A stretch of DNA of 64,000 nt from Umbilicaria muhlenbergii (lineage: Eukaryota > Ascomycota > Lecanoromycetes > Umbilicariales > Umbilicariaceae): the NCBI GenBank assembly GCA_000611775.1, contig KK106981.1:9161431-9225430 (forward strand), given 5' to 3'. A program made the position numbers and the translations under genes. The notes under the pieces are model-generated. The model saw nothing but the letters and a program-made list of their open reading frames with translations. It searched no databases and was not told the origin of the DNA. Each line of letters opens with the position of its first letter. Positions within the stretch are counted from its first letter, which is position 1. Positions 9,502 to 21,310 of this stretch are shown piece after piece.

Positions 9502-12500
9502 TCACAAAACATCATTAACAATATCCCTCAACACCGGCCTCGCGCCCAAAATCGCCCTCCCATCTCCCCTTACAATCTTCCCTGGCACCTTCTTCCCTGC
9601 GTCCTTCCCCCGCACCCTCTTCCCGCCCTCCTGCCCCTCCTCCACCCTCCTAACCTGACCCCCCACCCCTCCCGTCCCCCCTTGCGTCCCCCCCTCCTCA
9701 AAAACATGCCCCCCCAACGCTCCCCTCGGTAAATCATACCTCCACCCCCTCCCCTCCATCAACGCCACAAAATCCCTCAACAGCTCATTCCCCACCAACG
9801 TCTCCCGACTCCCCAACACCAGCAACTTCGTCCTTGCCCTGGTAAACGCCACATTGACTCTGCGCCAATCCTTGAGTAAATCGCCCACGTTCTTCTGCTC
9901 ATTGCTGCGCACAAGGGACAGAATCACGACTTCTTTGTCGCGGCCTTGGAATTTGTCGGCCGTATGCATCTCGAGGTCGCCGCGGTGACGCAGGTTTTGC
10001 TTCAGCAGCGCCAGTTGGCTGCGGTAGAGGGTTATGAGTCCGATGTCGGTGGCGGAGACGCCGGTCGTGATGAGGCTTTCGACGAGCTGCGTGCAGAGAG
10101 TTGCTTCGGCGGCGTTGACGATGCGAGAGCCTTTGGCTTCTTCGCGGGAAGCCGGGAGGAGGGGGTCGGTGTTGATGAAGCAGGCTTTGACTTTGGGGTC
10201 GATGAGGTCGCGGAGCCAGCAGGTGCCGGGGTGGGGGCCGAGACAGATGGTTTGCTGGCTCGGAGGAAGAGTGTCACGGGAGGTATGATGGTGCTGTCTT
10301 AGTGCGGCGATGTTGGGGATGTTGGTTGAGCGTTGTGCGACGGCTGAGGTGCCGCATTTGAGGCGCCCGTTGTAGATGAGGGTGTTGCTTAGGGTCATGA
10401 TCTCCGAGCACATACGGTATTGATGCTCCAAGTTGACGACCGACGAGGGGTGTTTCTCTGAGAGAAGCTTGAAGAGACTGATGTCGAGGCCGCCTTCTTG
10501 AGCTTCTTTATTTTGAACGAGTGGAGGAAGCTGATAGTGGTCGCCGACAAGAATGAATGTTCGTGCCATTCGAATAGGCCCAAGACAGACCGGTAAAGTG
10601 ATCTGCGATGCTTCGTCCACGATGCAGTAATCGAAGACGCGCTGGTTGAAGATCGGATGATTTATTCCAAGGCATGTAGTCGCAACAACCTGCTGATTGT
10701 ATGACCTCTTCAACTCCTCGACTGTTTTCTTGGGCACCGCCGCAAGATCCGCAAATTCTTGTACCTCCGCATGTACCTTTGCCACGGCACCAATACGCAA
10801 AATCCCTATTTTGTCGTTTCGGATCTTCAACAGGATATTGTCGACCGCAGTATGCGTATAGGAGGTCAAAAGGATGCTCTTTCCCTGTGCTGCTAGGGCA
10901 CGAATGATGTGTGCAATAGTGGTGGTCTTCCCCGTACCTGGCATCCCAAGAACAAGTGCATAGTCCTTTGCACTCATGACCTTCTCGATCGCACACTTCT
11001 GGTCCATGTTCAAGCTGGCCTGGCTAGCAGAGCCGCCAAGGGTATATGCTGTGGGTGTAGGCTTGAAAGTTGGCGCTACTCCCTCGATAACCAGTTTTCG
11101 AAGCGCTTGTGCACCGAAAAGGTCCTTCTCCATGACTCGTATGAGATTGTTGCGAACTGTTGCCATGCCGTTGCTGAACTCATCTTTGTCAAGGCGATAC
11201 AAGATCTGTTCTTCGGGTTCCTGGGCGGCCCATGTCGACTGTCTGCGTCCGTCTTCCAAGACTTCCATTACGCCAGTAAAGACTTGATTCCTCTGTGCAT
11301 CAAAGTTTTTACTTCGAGTCCGAGCATTGTGCAGCCGTCGATCCACTGCAACAGTGATTCGGTGCTTTCGTACGTTGGTAACATATCCATTGGCAAGCGC
11401 GAAATGGCCCTTCTCGTCGGAGATGACTATGGGCTCACCAACAGTTATTTGTGACTCCGTGAAAGAGAAACCCGTCATAGATTTCTGCTTGATGAAAGTA
11501 TATCGGAAGCGATTGATCTTCTGCGCTTCTTCCATCTCGAAAGCGGAGCCAGGCTCGATAAGGACATTGGCGAAGCACCTGCCGACCTTTTCCCGCTCTG
11601 TGCTCAACATCGTCCACAACTCCCGTCGGAACTTCAAGACGTCTTTCTCTTCCTTTGTCAGTAGATCATCCCACTTCTGGAAGAACTCTTGGTGAGCCGG
11701 GTTCAGATGTTTCGCCACTTCATCAAATTTCTCCTTCATACCGCTCGTCTCGCCATCTCCACCATCGACCAGCTTGTGATAGATGAAGCAAGGCGTCTTC
11801 GCATAGCATTTACCGCAAAGGTGGGAGCTCTTCAACATCGGCGGAAGCTCCAACCGTTGGCGTACATAGCAAGCCAGCTCGTTACGCTGCATCACCATAT
11901 GCCTGATCTCATGGCGGATAGCAGGAATACGTGAGATCTCAGACGTCTCCATATAGTACAGTATCCCGTAAGCGATTTCGACGTCTGAGTTTTATCGTCA
12001 GTATGCAAACACTCTGGTCATTCAAGGGAATCATAGGGCAGACGCACCATATCGATCAGAAAGCAAAAGCGTATAAAGTGCGGTCTGGGCTTTATGTGCC
12101 GCATTCGAATTGTTCTTGCCAGTCTTGACTTCGAAAGGAACAGTCAAAGTCGTTTCATCCCGGCCATCCTGCATAGTAACCTGGACCGTTGCGTCGATGT
12201 TGCCTTTCAGGCCATACATTGGTGACCAGACGTGCTCTTCCACATCAAGCAACTTGTTGACGCTCATGAGCGCTTGACCTCCATTTCGGTCTTTAACGAC
12301 TGCACCTGGCTTTAAGCTAGTTAGTTCACCATTATCAATCTGGATGTAACTAGCGAGTTACCTTTGGCTTAGCGGTCACAAAGACCTCCGCCCACGATTG
12401 CAACTCTGGGACCTTGCTTTTGAGGTATTCGAGTGCCGTACCCAACTCCACATTAATCTCAAACAGATTCTCGAGGTAGCGCGCCGCGATAGAACCGATT

Positions 12501-14960
12501 ATTACTGTTAGCCATTCTGTATCCCACCTGTTCGCTCTCATTGCCTCTTGGAATATCTCATGAAGTATGTGTCCATAGACTTGTGGCCCGTTGGCTTCGT
12601 TTGTTGCTTTGACACGATCCTGCAGTACCGCTCGACGAGTACAAGAGAACGAATCTGCCACCACAGTCGCCGATATCAGGTGGTCCGGATGTAAGATGAG
12701 CATATTGTGGGCATTATCAATGATACATTGACCAGCACGATCGAAATCCCCTATCAGATGAATGTAGGATCCGGTGGTGCATGGGCTGTCGAACCAGGAC
12801 TGTCGAAGGGTAATCGCTTTGTTGCCTTTTGTCTTTTCGTCTTGAAGGAGTAAAACCTGATGATAGTCAGTGAAGAGAAGATAATAGAAGTCTATAGAGA
12901 TGTTGATGGTTGTGCACCTTCTCGGGCCGCAGCTGCCCCTTGTCAGTCTCGTATTGGCCTTCAGCAACAGTCATGATCAGGTAGCGCTGTATGGTTCGAA
13001 GCTTCTTGCCATTCTAATGTACTTAGTAAGCTATAAATGCGACTCTAGATGTGTTGTACGTACAGAATCAGCGCGAGGCGTGGCACTTTGAAAGCCCTGA
13101 GTAGAACTGGCATATTCAACAGCAATTTGCTCGAAATCAAAATCCTCGCTAAACTCATCATCAGAAGAAACCTCGACAGGCTCTGTTGTCCTGATATCAT
13201 TGCGTGGCGATATTGCCACCTTCACAGCCTTTGGCAGTGCGTCAGTCTCGTCTTCCACCACGTTTTCAGCGGGTGCCTCGTCGTTCTGCGGCTGTAAGCT
13301 GTCGTACATTGCGACGACATTTTCGAGATCAGCTGCGAAAACATCGCTATCATCGTCGCCAAACTCATCGTATTCCTCTCCGGTCTGCACGGCTGATTGT
13401 TGCTCTGTCGTCTGTCCTGAGGTCTGCTCAGGTAAAGAGTACATATTGCCCACTGTTCCAGGGTTTAGGGCTTCGCGAGGTAGCGGTCGTTCATTACCCG
13501 CACCTCCGAATGCCTCAGGAGGCCGCATGGGAAACATCTGCCGCACAGAAGCGTGTCCGCCGCTACCATCATTACCCATGGACAGCTCAGAAGTAATTTG
13601 GCCTTGCGTTTCTCGTCCCATCCCGTTGGTGCTAGCGATCGTCGCATCCACACTGTCCAGGAGGTCGAAGTCGATGTCGTCGTCGCCAAAGTCTGAAGAT
13701 GATTCCTTGTCATCCGACCTTTGATCCTGTGCTTCTGGAGATTGCTGACGAGATCTCATACGCGTTGTTGGTGCGATTTTCCCTGTAGGTGACGATTCTT
13801 GCTCCACTACCTGAGCATGTAGCCGTTGTAATGACGGAGAGGCGCGACCGCCATCGAAACTGCCTGTGTCTGGAAGAGGAGAAGAACTTGATGGACCACG
13901 AACATCGGCTTTATCGACGGGTTTTGCAAGTCTCTCTTGTACCATGTCCACCAGCAAGCTCACTCTTGACATCTTAGTTGTGGAACGCCCATCACCAGCC
14001 TCTTGGTAGGCGGCCAAGATAGCGTTGCCTTCCTTGTGACCACTGGTATGGTTGATCTTCCGTCTCTTTGTTATGGACGTCGGCCATTCGGTGCCGCAGC
14101 TCACAGTTCTTCTTAGACCGCTGTCTCTACCTAAGAGATGCATGGCAGGTGTCTGAGGTGAAGAAGAATGGAGTAGATCGATTGACCTCAAAGCAACCGG
14201 TCCTGGGGGAGTCTGCTTATCGTTCCCATTCATGGAATAACGGCTCCACAAGTCACCAGCCGGGTCCGCCTGTGGCGTCTTCAGAGACTTCTGTAGTGTC
14301 TGTAGGTCAAAGGGGGGTTTGTTAACAGCGAAGTGATTGGAGGCTTCATTTGGCGATGAGGAGGGTGGCGAGCTACGTGCTCGCTTTTTGCCCCTTCGAA
14401 CCGCAGGCGTCTGGAGCGAGTTGGCCTGATCGGAGCTACGAGGGGAGATGTTCCAATATACTCGCTCATATGGTGTATCGCTTTCCCTATGGGCAAGGGT
14501 GTCTTCCGTATTCCCAATGAGCTCTGCCAAGGGCAGCCTCCCAACTGGTGTCTGTGGACATTCGCCTCGGGCTTGGAGAGCAGACGTCTGAGAAGAAGTT
14601 TGGCTGCGTGGTTTCGACTGGGACGCACTTGGCCTCGGGAGTTCTTGTAATGCTCTTGTGTTTTCCTTGTCGGCTTCGACTATCGTTGGAGGGCCTCCGC
14701 TCGACGAGTGCCTATCCGTGTCCTCGGCAAACTGAAAAGCTTTGAGCTTCGCTTTTGATTGTGAAGACGCAGCAATAGGAGGGATGGCCATGGCGGGCTT
14801 ATTGGACGTGACTACTTCGCGAGGAGCATCATATGGTCTCCGATTCCTCTGCCAATAAGGGACAGCCTGTGCATCTATATGTGAGCAGCGTAAATGATAT
14901 GGAGGGGTGATGTTCTACCTTGGGGTCTTGATCAAAGAAAGACTTCTGGCGTTTCGACAT
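9502..14960 (-). CDS. dna2: DNA replication ATP-dependent helicase/nuclease Dna2
   Basis: Processes Okazaki-fragment flaps and resects double-strand breaks in the nucleus. Six exons: 14960-14919, 14866-13064, 13013-12918, 12856-12362, 12309-12048 and 11984-9502, giving 1726 residues. The first 615 residues are disordered and Ser/Asp-rich. The RecB-like nuclease follows: SFSCTRRAVLQDR (first Fe-S cysteine) near residue 700, then GNIDATVQV, FEVKTGK and AAHKAQTALYTLLL in the fifth exon. HLCGKCYAKTPC supplies the remaining Fe-S cysteines. The superfamily-1 helicase has Walker A GMPGTGKTTT near residue 1250, DEASQ, GDHYQLPPLV, HQYRM and the late motifs HTADKFQGRDKEVV and RRVNVAFTRA. All landmarks are intact. 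The start gives MSKRQKSFFDQDPK; an alternative acceptor just upstream would put exon 2 out of frame. Cell-cycle promoter elements lie about 70-110 bases upstream. Confidence 0.97.
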
Positions 14961-15027
14961 TGGAGATCATGCCAGCGGCCGCCCTCCTATGAGAGCAGGC
15001 GTAGCAGGGTTCTGATTCTGTTATTGA

Positions 15028-15071
15028 TTTTCGCGCGGGGATAACGTGACGCGTTTTAGGTTTGGCGCCAA
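15028..15071. promoter_or_regulatory. Cluster of MBF/SBF/E2F-type cell-cycle sites upstream of dna2
   Basis: Three sites within 44 bases: TTTTCGCGC (15029-15037), the MluI cell-cycle box ACGCGT (15049-15054) and the palindrome TTGGCGCCAA (15062-15071). They lie 69-111 bases upstream of the dna2 start codon. In yeasts and filamentous fungi such sites bind MBF/SBF (Swi6 with Mbp1 or Swi4) and give G1/S expression of replication genes. That they regulate dna2, or the divergent HIT gene, is inference. Confidence 0.6.
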
Positions 15072-15153
15072 CACCAACGCACGTGACTGTGTACTTCCAC
15101 TTTCGACCATCATACCCAGAATTGCAGTGCTCGAGGCAGGATGATCACTACTA

Positions 15154-15634
15154 ATCGTGCCACGCAACTAATATTCTTCGCATATTAGTGCTCGACGGCT
15201 CAACGTCGCAGACGGCTCAACGTCGCATTTTTCTGATTTTTCAGATTGAGGTCATATTACAACCTCAACTTATGAAATCAACTCATGTAATTGAGAAGGA
15301 GTTTAGAAAAGCATATAATGTATCTATCTAAGTAGTACCTATGTTTATAAAAGAGTGTTGTTGATATTCTATTTGAGGATGAACAATTGTACTTTTTGGA
15401 TCTCTACAACTTGTCATTTTAATGCAAATAAAATAATCAGGCCACATCAACGTCTTCAATGAAATCAAGAATTTTAATAGATGCTAGATCTAAAAATGAC
15501 CCTAATCATGCAGCTTTCAGGAAGTTTTAGAATTGATTGTGCATTACACAATTGAATAAAACGACGTTGAGCCGTCGTGCGACGTTGAGCCGTCGAGCAC
15601 TAATATGCGAAGAATATTAGTTGCATGGTACGAT
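15154..15634. mobile_element. MITE-like DNA element, 481 bp, long terminal inverted repeats, TA target duplication
   Basis: Terminal inverted repeats of about 75 bases, 15154 inward and 15634 inward, share CAACTAATATTCTTCGCATA and TTAGTGCTCGACGGCTCAAC. Within each arm GACGGCTCAACGTCG is itself repeated in tandem. The arms differ at only three or so places near the outer and inner ends, mostly transitions. TA dinucleotides flank both ends (15152-15153 and 15635-15636), which fits a Tc1/mariner or pogo-type family. The interior is AT-rich and has no transposase, so it is non-autonomous. It sits in the intergenic space between dna2 and the divergent HIT-family gene. Confidence 0.85.
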
Positions 15635-15859
15635 TATTCAAGATAGAATGGCATCGGCGAAGCACCTCGGGGAATACCAGGATCAGCCTCATAGGGCTGA
15701 GCCACTTTATCTGCCGCTATCATCCCGCGTCCCGCATCCCGCATGTACGACGTCAACACAACACAAACCGAAGCGACAAACCCCCAACAATCCTCGTACC
15801 TCAAGCACAACCACAACCACACCCGTTCCACCCCATCCTCTCCTCAAACCATCCTCCCA

Positions 15860-16558
15860 ATGGCACACGAACCCATCCCCCCTCCCTCCACCTGCCCCTT
15901 CTGTTCCATCGCCGCCGCCCACCCCCCCTTCTCCCCCTCTTCCCCCCCTTCCACCCCCTCTCCCCCACCCGGAACCTACGTCCTGCTCTCCACCCCCCTC
16001 GTCATCGCCTTCCTCGACATAGCGCCCATAGCGCGCGGCCACGTCCTCGTCGCAACACGCGAGCACAGGGAAAAAGTCAGCGATGTGACGGTTGCGGAGG
16101 GGAGGGCGTTGGGCGCGTGGTTGGGGATCGTGAGTCGAGCTGTGGTGAGGAGTGTGGGATTGATTGGCGAGGGAGAGGGGAGGGAGGGGGTCGGGGATTG
16201 GAATATTGTGCAGAATAATGGTGGGTTACCCTCTCGACCTTCGGAGAAGGGGCGCGGTAGTGGAAGTCATGCATGGACTCATAGGAATATAGGGGCGAGA
16301 GCAGCGCAGGTGGTTCCGCATGTGCATTTTCATATCATTCCTCGGCCGGGCGATGTGCCGGAGATTAAGAATCGGAGTTGGACTGTTTTTGGGAAGGGCC
16401 AGAGGGAGGAGTTGGATGACGATGATGCGGCGGAGTTGGTGTTGAAGATGAGGAAGGAGTTGACTAGCCAAGTCGAGAGGGTTAGGGAGAGGGAGGGGGA
16501 GGAGGCTGTGAGGATTTTGTTGGGAGATGGCGCGGATAGTGGTAGGAGTAAATTATAA
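15860..16558 (+). CDS. HIT-family nucleotide-binding hydrolase
   Basis: Histidine-triad protein, probably a nucleoside phosphoramidate or dinucleoside polyphosphate hydrolase. Exons 15860-16220 and 16293-16558. The intron 16221-16292 (GTGGGT...ATAG) is 72 bases and has no stop, so an unspliced frame reads through; splicing restores WNIVQNNGARAAQVVPHVHF, the family's normal join. The histidine triad is HVHFHIIPRP. The N-terminus CPFCSIAA and the RGHVLVATREH block are typical HIT features. An in-frame ATG at 15743 would add a low-complexity extension, but the ATG at 15860 begins the conserved part. The C-terminus has an acidic-to-charged helix. Its upstream region contains the MITE. Substrate not inferable. 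Confidence 0.85.
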   Translation: MAHEPIPPPSTCPFCSIAAAHPPFSPSSPPSTPSPPPGTYVLLSTPLVIAFLDIAPIARGHVLVATREHREKVSDVTVAEGRALGAWLGIVSRAVVRSVGLIGEGEGREGVGDWNIVQNNGGLPSRPSEKGRGSGSHAWTHRNIGARAAQVVPHVHFHIIPRPGDVPEIKNRSWTVFGKGQREELDDDDAAELVLKMRKELTSQVERVREREGEEAVRILLGDGADSGRSKL

Positions 16559-16698
16559 TGCGTTCTGAAGGGATCAAGTATTTGGCCTGATCGCGATATG
16601 CTTGAACGAGGGTATGTGATGGATGTGACAAGTCGGTAACGGCACAGGTGAGGGTAGCCAATCTATGGTTAGAACATGGCGTGTGCAGGGCTTATTTT

Positions 16699-18293
16699 CT
16701 ATCGACGGTTTGAATCCTTGGTCACCATTGCATCCCCGTTCTCGGTGACGACTTTGAATCCTTGGAAATACTGGGCGTTACTGTCAGCGGGCTGATGTAG
16801 TAGAGGGAGATAGGTTTGTATACTCTCTTCCTGAAAGAGTTTAGCTCGTCAGCTGTGACTCTTCTGCTTTGTTCGTCTACTTTGCCGCGCAGCACTACAT
16901 CCTCCACCTCGATGTTTGGCAGCCTCCTATACGTTAAGAGCCTCCTTGACCCTATCATATTACCCGATCAGTTGGCACCATAGAAGGGCTAATCCCAATC
17001 TTTCATGTGGACTTACATTTATTGAAAGCTTGCACACAGACACTGACTACTTCTAGACAAGGATGCATTGGGATACCAAGCTCGACTTCCTCGTCATTGG
17101 CCGTCGGCATCCATAGGGAAAGTCTTCCCTCGTCCACGAGAGAGACGGCGGCGAAGTTGAGAATGTCGTCCAGCATAGCTTCGAAGCTGTAAGGATGTTT
17201 AGGGGGTATATACTCGTCTTGCCTAGACTGGTTTAGCAACATTTCGAGTGCTATCAGGGGACTGCTCACAGATGTGCGGCTTCACCATCTATAAAGACTA
17301 TTTTCTTGCCACTGCCATCTCTACTGCCCAGGACCTTGGGACCTTCTCGAACGCCATAAGGTGGATCACAAATTATGCCGTCAAAAAGTCTTGTACTTCT
17401 CAATGGACTATGTGTAAGATCCGAAATGAACCCATCCAGATATCTATCCAAGATCCCATACTGCTGGAAGTTAGTAACAAGGTTCCTATCCTTCTTGCCC
17501 CTAACGCTTCGCCCATCAATATCCGACCCCAGCGTCATGGCCCCAAAATGCGAACACGCAATCGGGAAGCTGCCCGTCCCCACGAACGGATCATAGAACA
17601 CCTTACCCGGCGCAGCCAGCGTGATATTAGCCGTAAGGAGCGCAAGTTCCGAATCCATGGAAGTCCTATCAATATACTTCCGCTGCTTGAGACTATAACT
17701 ATACACAGCATCTCTATCAGTGCCAGAAATCCATCGGCCCAGATAAATCTGCTTGGGCTCTTTGACTCCGTGCTCGTAGTCCTCAAAGATGCAGAACTTC
17801 TGCTCTGCATTCCGCATTTTGACAGGGCCGTTGAAACCTAGGTAGTGGAAGGACTCGATTAGTATCTGTTGCTCGTCCTCGGAGCGTTTGCTTTGGTAAG
17901 TGTCGACATCGAATTTGAAAGAGCAGGTGCTGTACTGCTCCCATTTCGAAGATGTTCGCCGGCGGATGTCTTCGTGAAGCTCATCGTAGTTGGCGCCGCT
18001 GCCCCAGAGCTCGTAGAACCCTTGGCTTAGGATGCTACGGCAGGCGAGGGCTCGAGCGGCAGCCTCATCTTGAAGATGGAGGATGCAATATGGAGACTGG
18101 AGGTATATCAGCAGATGTAGATTATGAGAATTCTATTTCCATGGGTCTCAAGGACTGTAGCCCAATAATGTTCACATACATACTCGCTGTAGACGAGAAA
18201 CTCCACTTTGATATTTGCTAGTACTGCTAGTGCTTGGATCTCTGCTTTACGGAAGCTCTCATGGACCTGTACTAGGCGAACAAGACAGTCCAT
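16699..18293 (-). CDS. trm11: tRNA (guanine(10)-N2)-methyltransferase catalytic subunit Trm11
   Basis: Methylates G10 of tRNAs using S-adenosylmethionine, working with the activator Trm112 in the cytoplasm. Exons 18293-18180, 18096-17270, 17222-17017, 16951-16824 and 16770-16699 give 448 residues. The N-terminal THUMP-like part opens MDCLVRLVQVHESFRKAEIQ and includes SILSQGFYELWG. The methyltransferase fold has YFDP-type motif I as FYDPFVGTGSFPIACSHFG and the catalytic CDPPYGVREG. KHPYSFEAMLDDILNFAAV and a C-terminus YFQGFKVVT complete the family pattern. Exon joins were fixed by phase and family agreement. It is convergent with the HIT gene, with 140 bases between stop codons. Confidence 0.92.
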
Positions 18294-18885
18294 ATGCTCG
18301 GATTACTACGCCGATTGCTCAAAATAAAGATGCGGGCAGTGTGTAATTTCTTGTGTTTTGAGGAAGACTACCGATTTGTTCGAGGGCAACGCCGAAACAC
18401 TACTCTTATGCTGCAAACACTCAACTTAGTCCCGGCCTCACCACAATGTGCTGGCTTAGCTAGATATATATTCAATGTTTGAAAGAAAGTGGATCCAGTG
18501 CTAACAAACAACGACATGGCTCAATCTACCTCGCGGATTTCGGGCTGCCTCGTCGTTCCTCTCATTTCATTGGGAGAAAGTTACAGGACCTATATTTACT
18601 TCCGAAATGTGAACAGCGTGCTTTCCAACATGTAATAGTACTGTCGTTTATACTAAGCAGCTCTATGGAAGTCATCGTTTTCTTACTATTTTATCTAGCA
18701 ATACAGCTCCGCAGCGTAGCCCTATTCTCGGTTGGAAGGTCGGAAAGAGAAATCGGTTCCACCAATGGCCGCCCTCAACACGATCGACCGACGCTTCCAG
18801 CAGCGGACTTTCAGAAACGCTTGTATGGCTCAAGGACGCAGCAATGGATTGATCAAAAATCCACAAAAGAGGTAGTATCACAATG
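18294..18885. other. Intergenic region upstream of trm11
   Basis: AT-rich sequence with short open frames on both strands and no recognisable motif. It serves at least as the trm11 promoter. Confidence 0.4.
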
Positions 18886-19239
18886 CTAGTTACAATTGGG
18901 TCCCTCATCAATATTGGTCCAGCCTTGATGGCCAAATGATATCTGCCCATTGGTATAGTCGAGTTTTCCCATGCCTGGACCATGAGCCTCGAGTATGATG
19001 AGAGGGTTGCAGCGGTCCGAAGCATACCCGGCCAATGGCATCGACAGAACTAGACGTTTAGTCTTCTGGTCGAGTACGGTCCCATGATCTTGCTTGTTGA
19101 TATGTTAGTACAGATACAAAGCATGCCAGTCGTTTGTTTAATAAAACACGATCCCTTGTACGATGCTATTCGGAGGTTTTGGCTCGTAGTTGGCCTTCGT
19201 AAGCCGAACATCGTCATCGTCTGGATATCGTTCCTTCTC
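18886..19239 (-). pseudogene. 3' part of an unrecognised gene, no start visible
   Basis: Two joinable exons, 19239-19162 and 19092-18886. The donor is GTACAAG; a strong branch site GTACTAACA precedes the acceptor. The join is in frame and gives ERYPDDDDVRLTKANYEPKP, then QDHGTVLDQKTKRLVLSMPL, then GYASDRCNPLIILEAHGPGM, ending GHQGWTNIDEGPNCN and a stop. The composition looks coding, and the two exons agree in phase and strand. Upstream of 19239 the same frame is closed by stops, no ATG is available before the sir2 3' end at 19386, and only about 150 bases separate them. Either a 5'-truncated relic or a short gene whose first exon I cannot find. Family unknown. Confidence 0.45.
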
Positions 19240-19385
19240 CTAAGATTGTTGCTCGTTATAATCTCAGCATAACAGCCGTGTGAGTATGTTGGCCGATCAG
19301 CAATGCCTGGCGGATAAGCTAAACAGTCGAATGACCCGTGCGCCCAAGCCCGGGACTCCTTGATTCTACAGCAAGTCCCTCCGTG

Positions 19386-21070
19386 CTAGTCCGAGGGTCC
19401 CTTGGTAAAGACAAACCGAGACTCGTAACCATTCTGCAGTTGGATTTCAATGGTCTGCTTCTTAGGGACCATTTCGTGACGGAGTTCCCATCCAGCACGC
19501 TTGCACAGTTCAGCAACGACGATATCACAGTCGCCAAGCAAGTCTACATCAAAATTGACATGCGCGCACGGCTAGCACAAGATCAGCAAGTATCTATTAC
19601 TGAGCCCACAGTGTAGGGCACCTACAGTACGGGAAATGTAAATCTGAGGGACGTTGGGAGGTAGGAAGCCAACAACTTCCGATACAGGCGCTACCTTCAA
19701 TGAGGTACCAATGACAAGGACTAGATCGACAAGGTCTCTATCGTGATTGACCAAGCGCTCGTGGAATGTAGCCGGTAGGTCTTCGCCGAAAAAGGTAATA
19801 TCTGGCTAGAGGGTATGTCAGAAATCGAATGGAATATAGCACGGGATGAATCTCACCTTCATGACACCTGCAACTGCGATATCATAGTCCTCATTGTCAC
19901 TGCTGTCTTCGTAGTCCTTTTTCTTTCGCTTACTGTTTGACGAGCCGTTGGAGCTCCTCTTTCTCTTTAGGCCAGCTGGTCTGGCCTGGCGCAATTCACG
20001 TATGCATCGATCACATCGAGCTACTCTCCCAGCCTTCAGGTCTTTGTAGATTTCTTCCCCCTTCACCTTGTAACCACACTCCACGCATGAAGCTGTTGCG
20101 AAGGAGCCGTGGCATTGTATTAACTTCTCCGGGAGGATCCCCGCGTGCCCCTCAAGGTTATCAATATTTTGTGTGAAATTGGTGAGCAGTTTATCCTTCT
20201 CTTGAAGGAGATGGATAAATGCATGCGTGGGAGAAACCTTATTGGTCGACGGAAGGATATCCTTGGCCACCGAATAGAAGATGCTGGGATCCTCTCGGAA
20301 GAGCTCAATGTCGAAGACCTCCTGAGGATCGCTAAGACCGAGATGCTCCAGTTGCGAATATAAGCCGGTTTCTTTGGACCGAAAATCCGGGATGCCGAGG
20401 CTCGTGGAGATCTAATGTACAGTCTTAGCCTCTGTCCTCAAAGCTGATTGCATCTAACCTACCCCAGCTCCAGTAAGGACAATAATGTTCTTCGCTCTCT
20501 TCAACAATGATACCGCATCATCGACCGTGTTGTATTGCGGTAGCTTGACCCGCTTGCTAAGCTCGCGGGAGATCCCAAGCCCTAGAAGAGGGTAATAGGC
20601 GCTGTCTGGTGATCCTTCCAAGAACAGGGGCAGGCAGATGCCGAAGGCTGTGCATAATTTCTTCGCGGTAATCGTCCCGGCTTCGATGGTGTCCGTGATA
20701 AACTGATCCTCTCCAACATCTCGCAAGCGTTTGCGGAACGCGAGAGCCTCCTGCAACGTGCAGGCCTCTGTATCTGCGGCTATTCTTAACACGTATTTTC
20801 CAACTGACAAATATGAGCTCTGCTGATCCGCGTACCATCACCAGTCAACTGTTCATCTCCAAGACCCTCCAACGCGTCTTCGTAGAGGGATTCAGACTCC
20901 CACTGCTCTTCCTCACCATCTTCTTCGGATTCGCCTTCTTTCGTCAACGCGTCACGATCTAACGGTTGTTGGGCCCCGTCGTCTGAATCTTTGTCCGAAA
21001 GCAGGTCTACCACCTCAACGGCTGGTGTCTTGAGTGAAGACTCGGCCAAAGCCGCTTGGCTACTCGCCAT
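19386..21070 (-). CDS. sir2: NAD-dependent histone deacetylase, Sir2/Hst1 class
   Basis: Class I sirtuin that removes acetyl groups from histone tails in an NAD-dependent reaction for gene silencing. Exons 21070-20836, 20767-20463, 20411-19857, 19805-19626 and 19571-19386 give 486 residues. An acidic N-terminus is followed by a DUF592-like segment ([20 protein letters not shown]). The catalytic core shows [26 protein letters not shown], the catalytic histidine in IQCHGSFA, a zinc ribbon of CVEC and [15 protein letters not shown] and [15 protein letters not shown] basic low-complexity insert ([18 protein letters not shown]), probably a nuclear signal, sits just after the zinc ribbon. The C-terminus [13 protein letters not shown] is typical. 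Divergent from the FUSC-like gene across 240 bases. Confidence 0.95.
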
Positions 21071-21310
21071 CTACGTCGCAGAGAGATGTCGCCACCCTAC
21101 TCGTCCTTGCAGCTTACAAACACGCGGTTTCGATGGCAATGGGCGGTTCGCGTAGATTGACAGCCCTATGGGGCGATCTTATCGATAGCAGCAACGTTCG
21201 CCAACTCGATACTGACAAGACCGACATTTCTCCGGACGCTGGCATAGAGACGAAGCTTCCTTGATGGACAGTCCAGATCCAAACATAGCTTATAGTGGGC
21301 GTCGAGTTCG

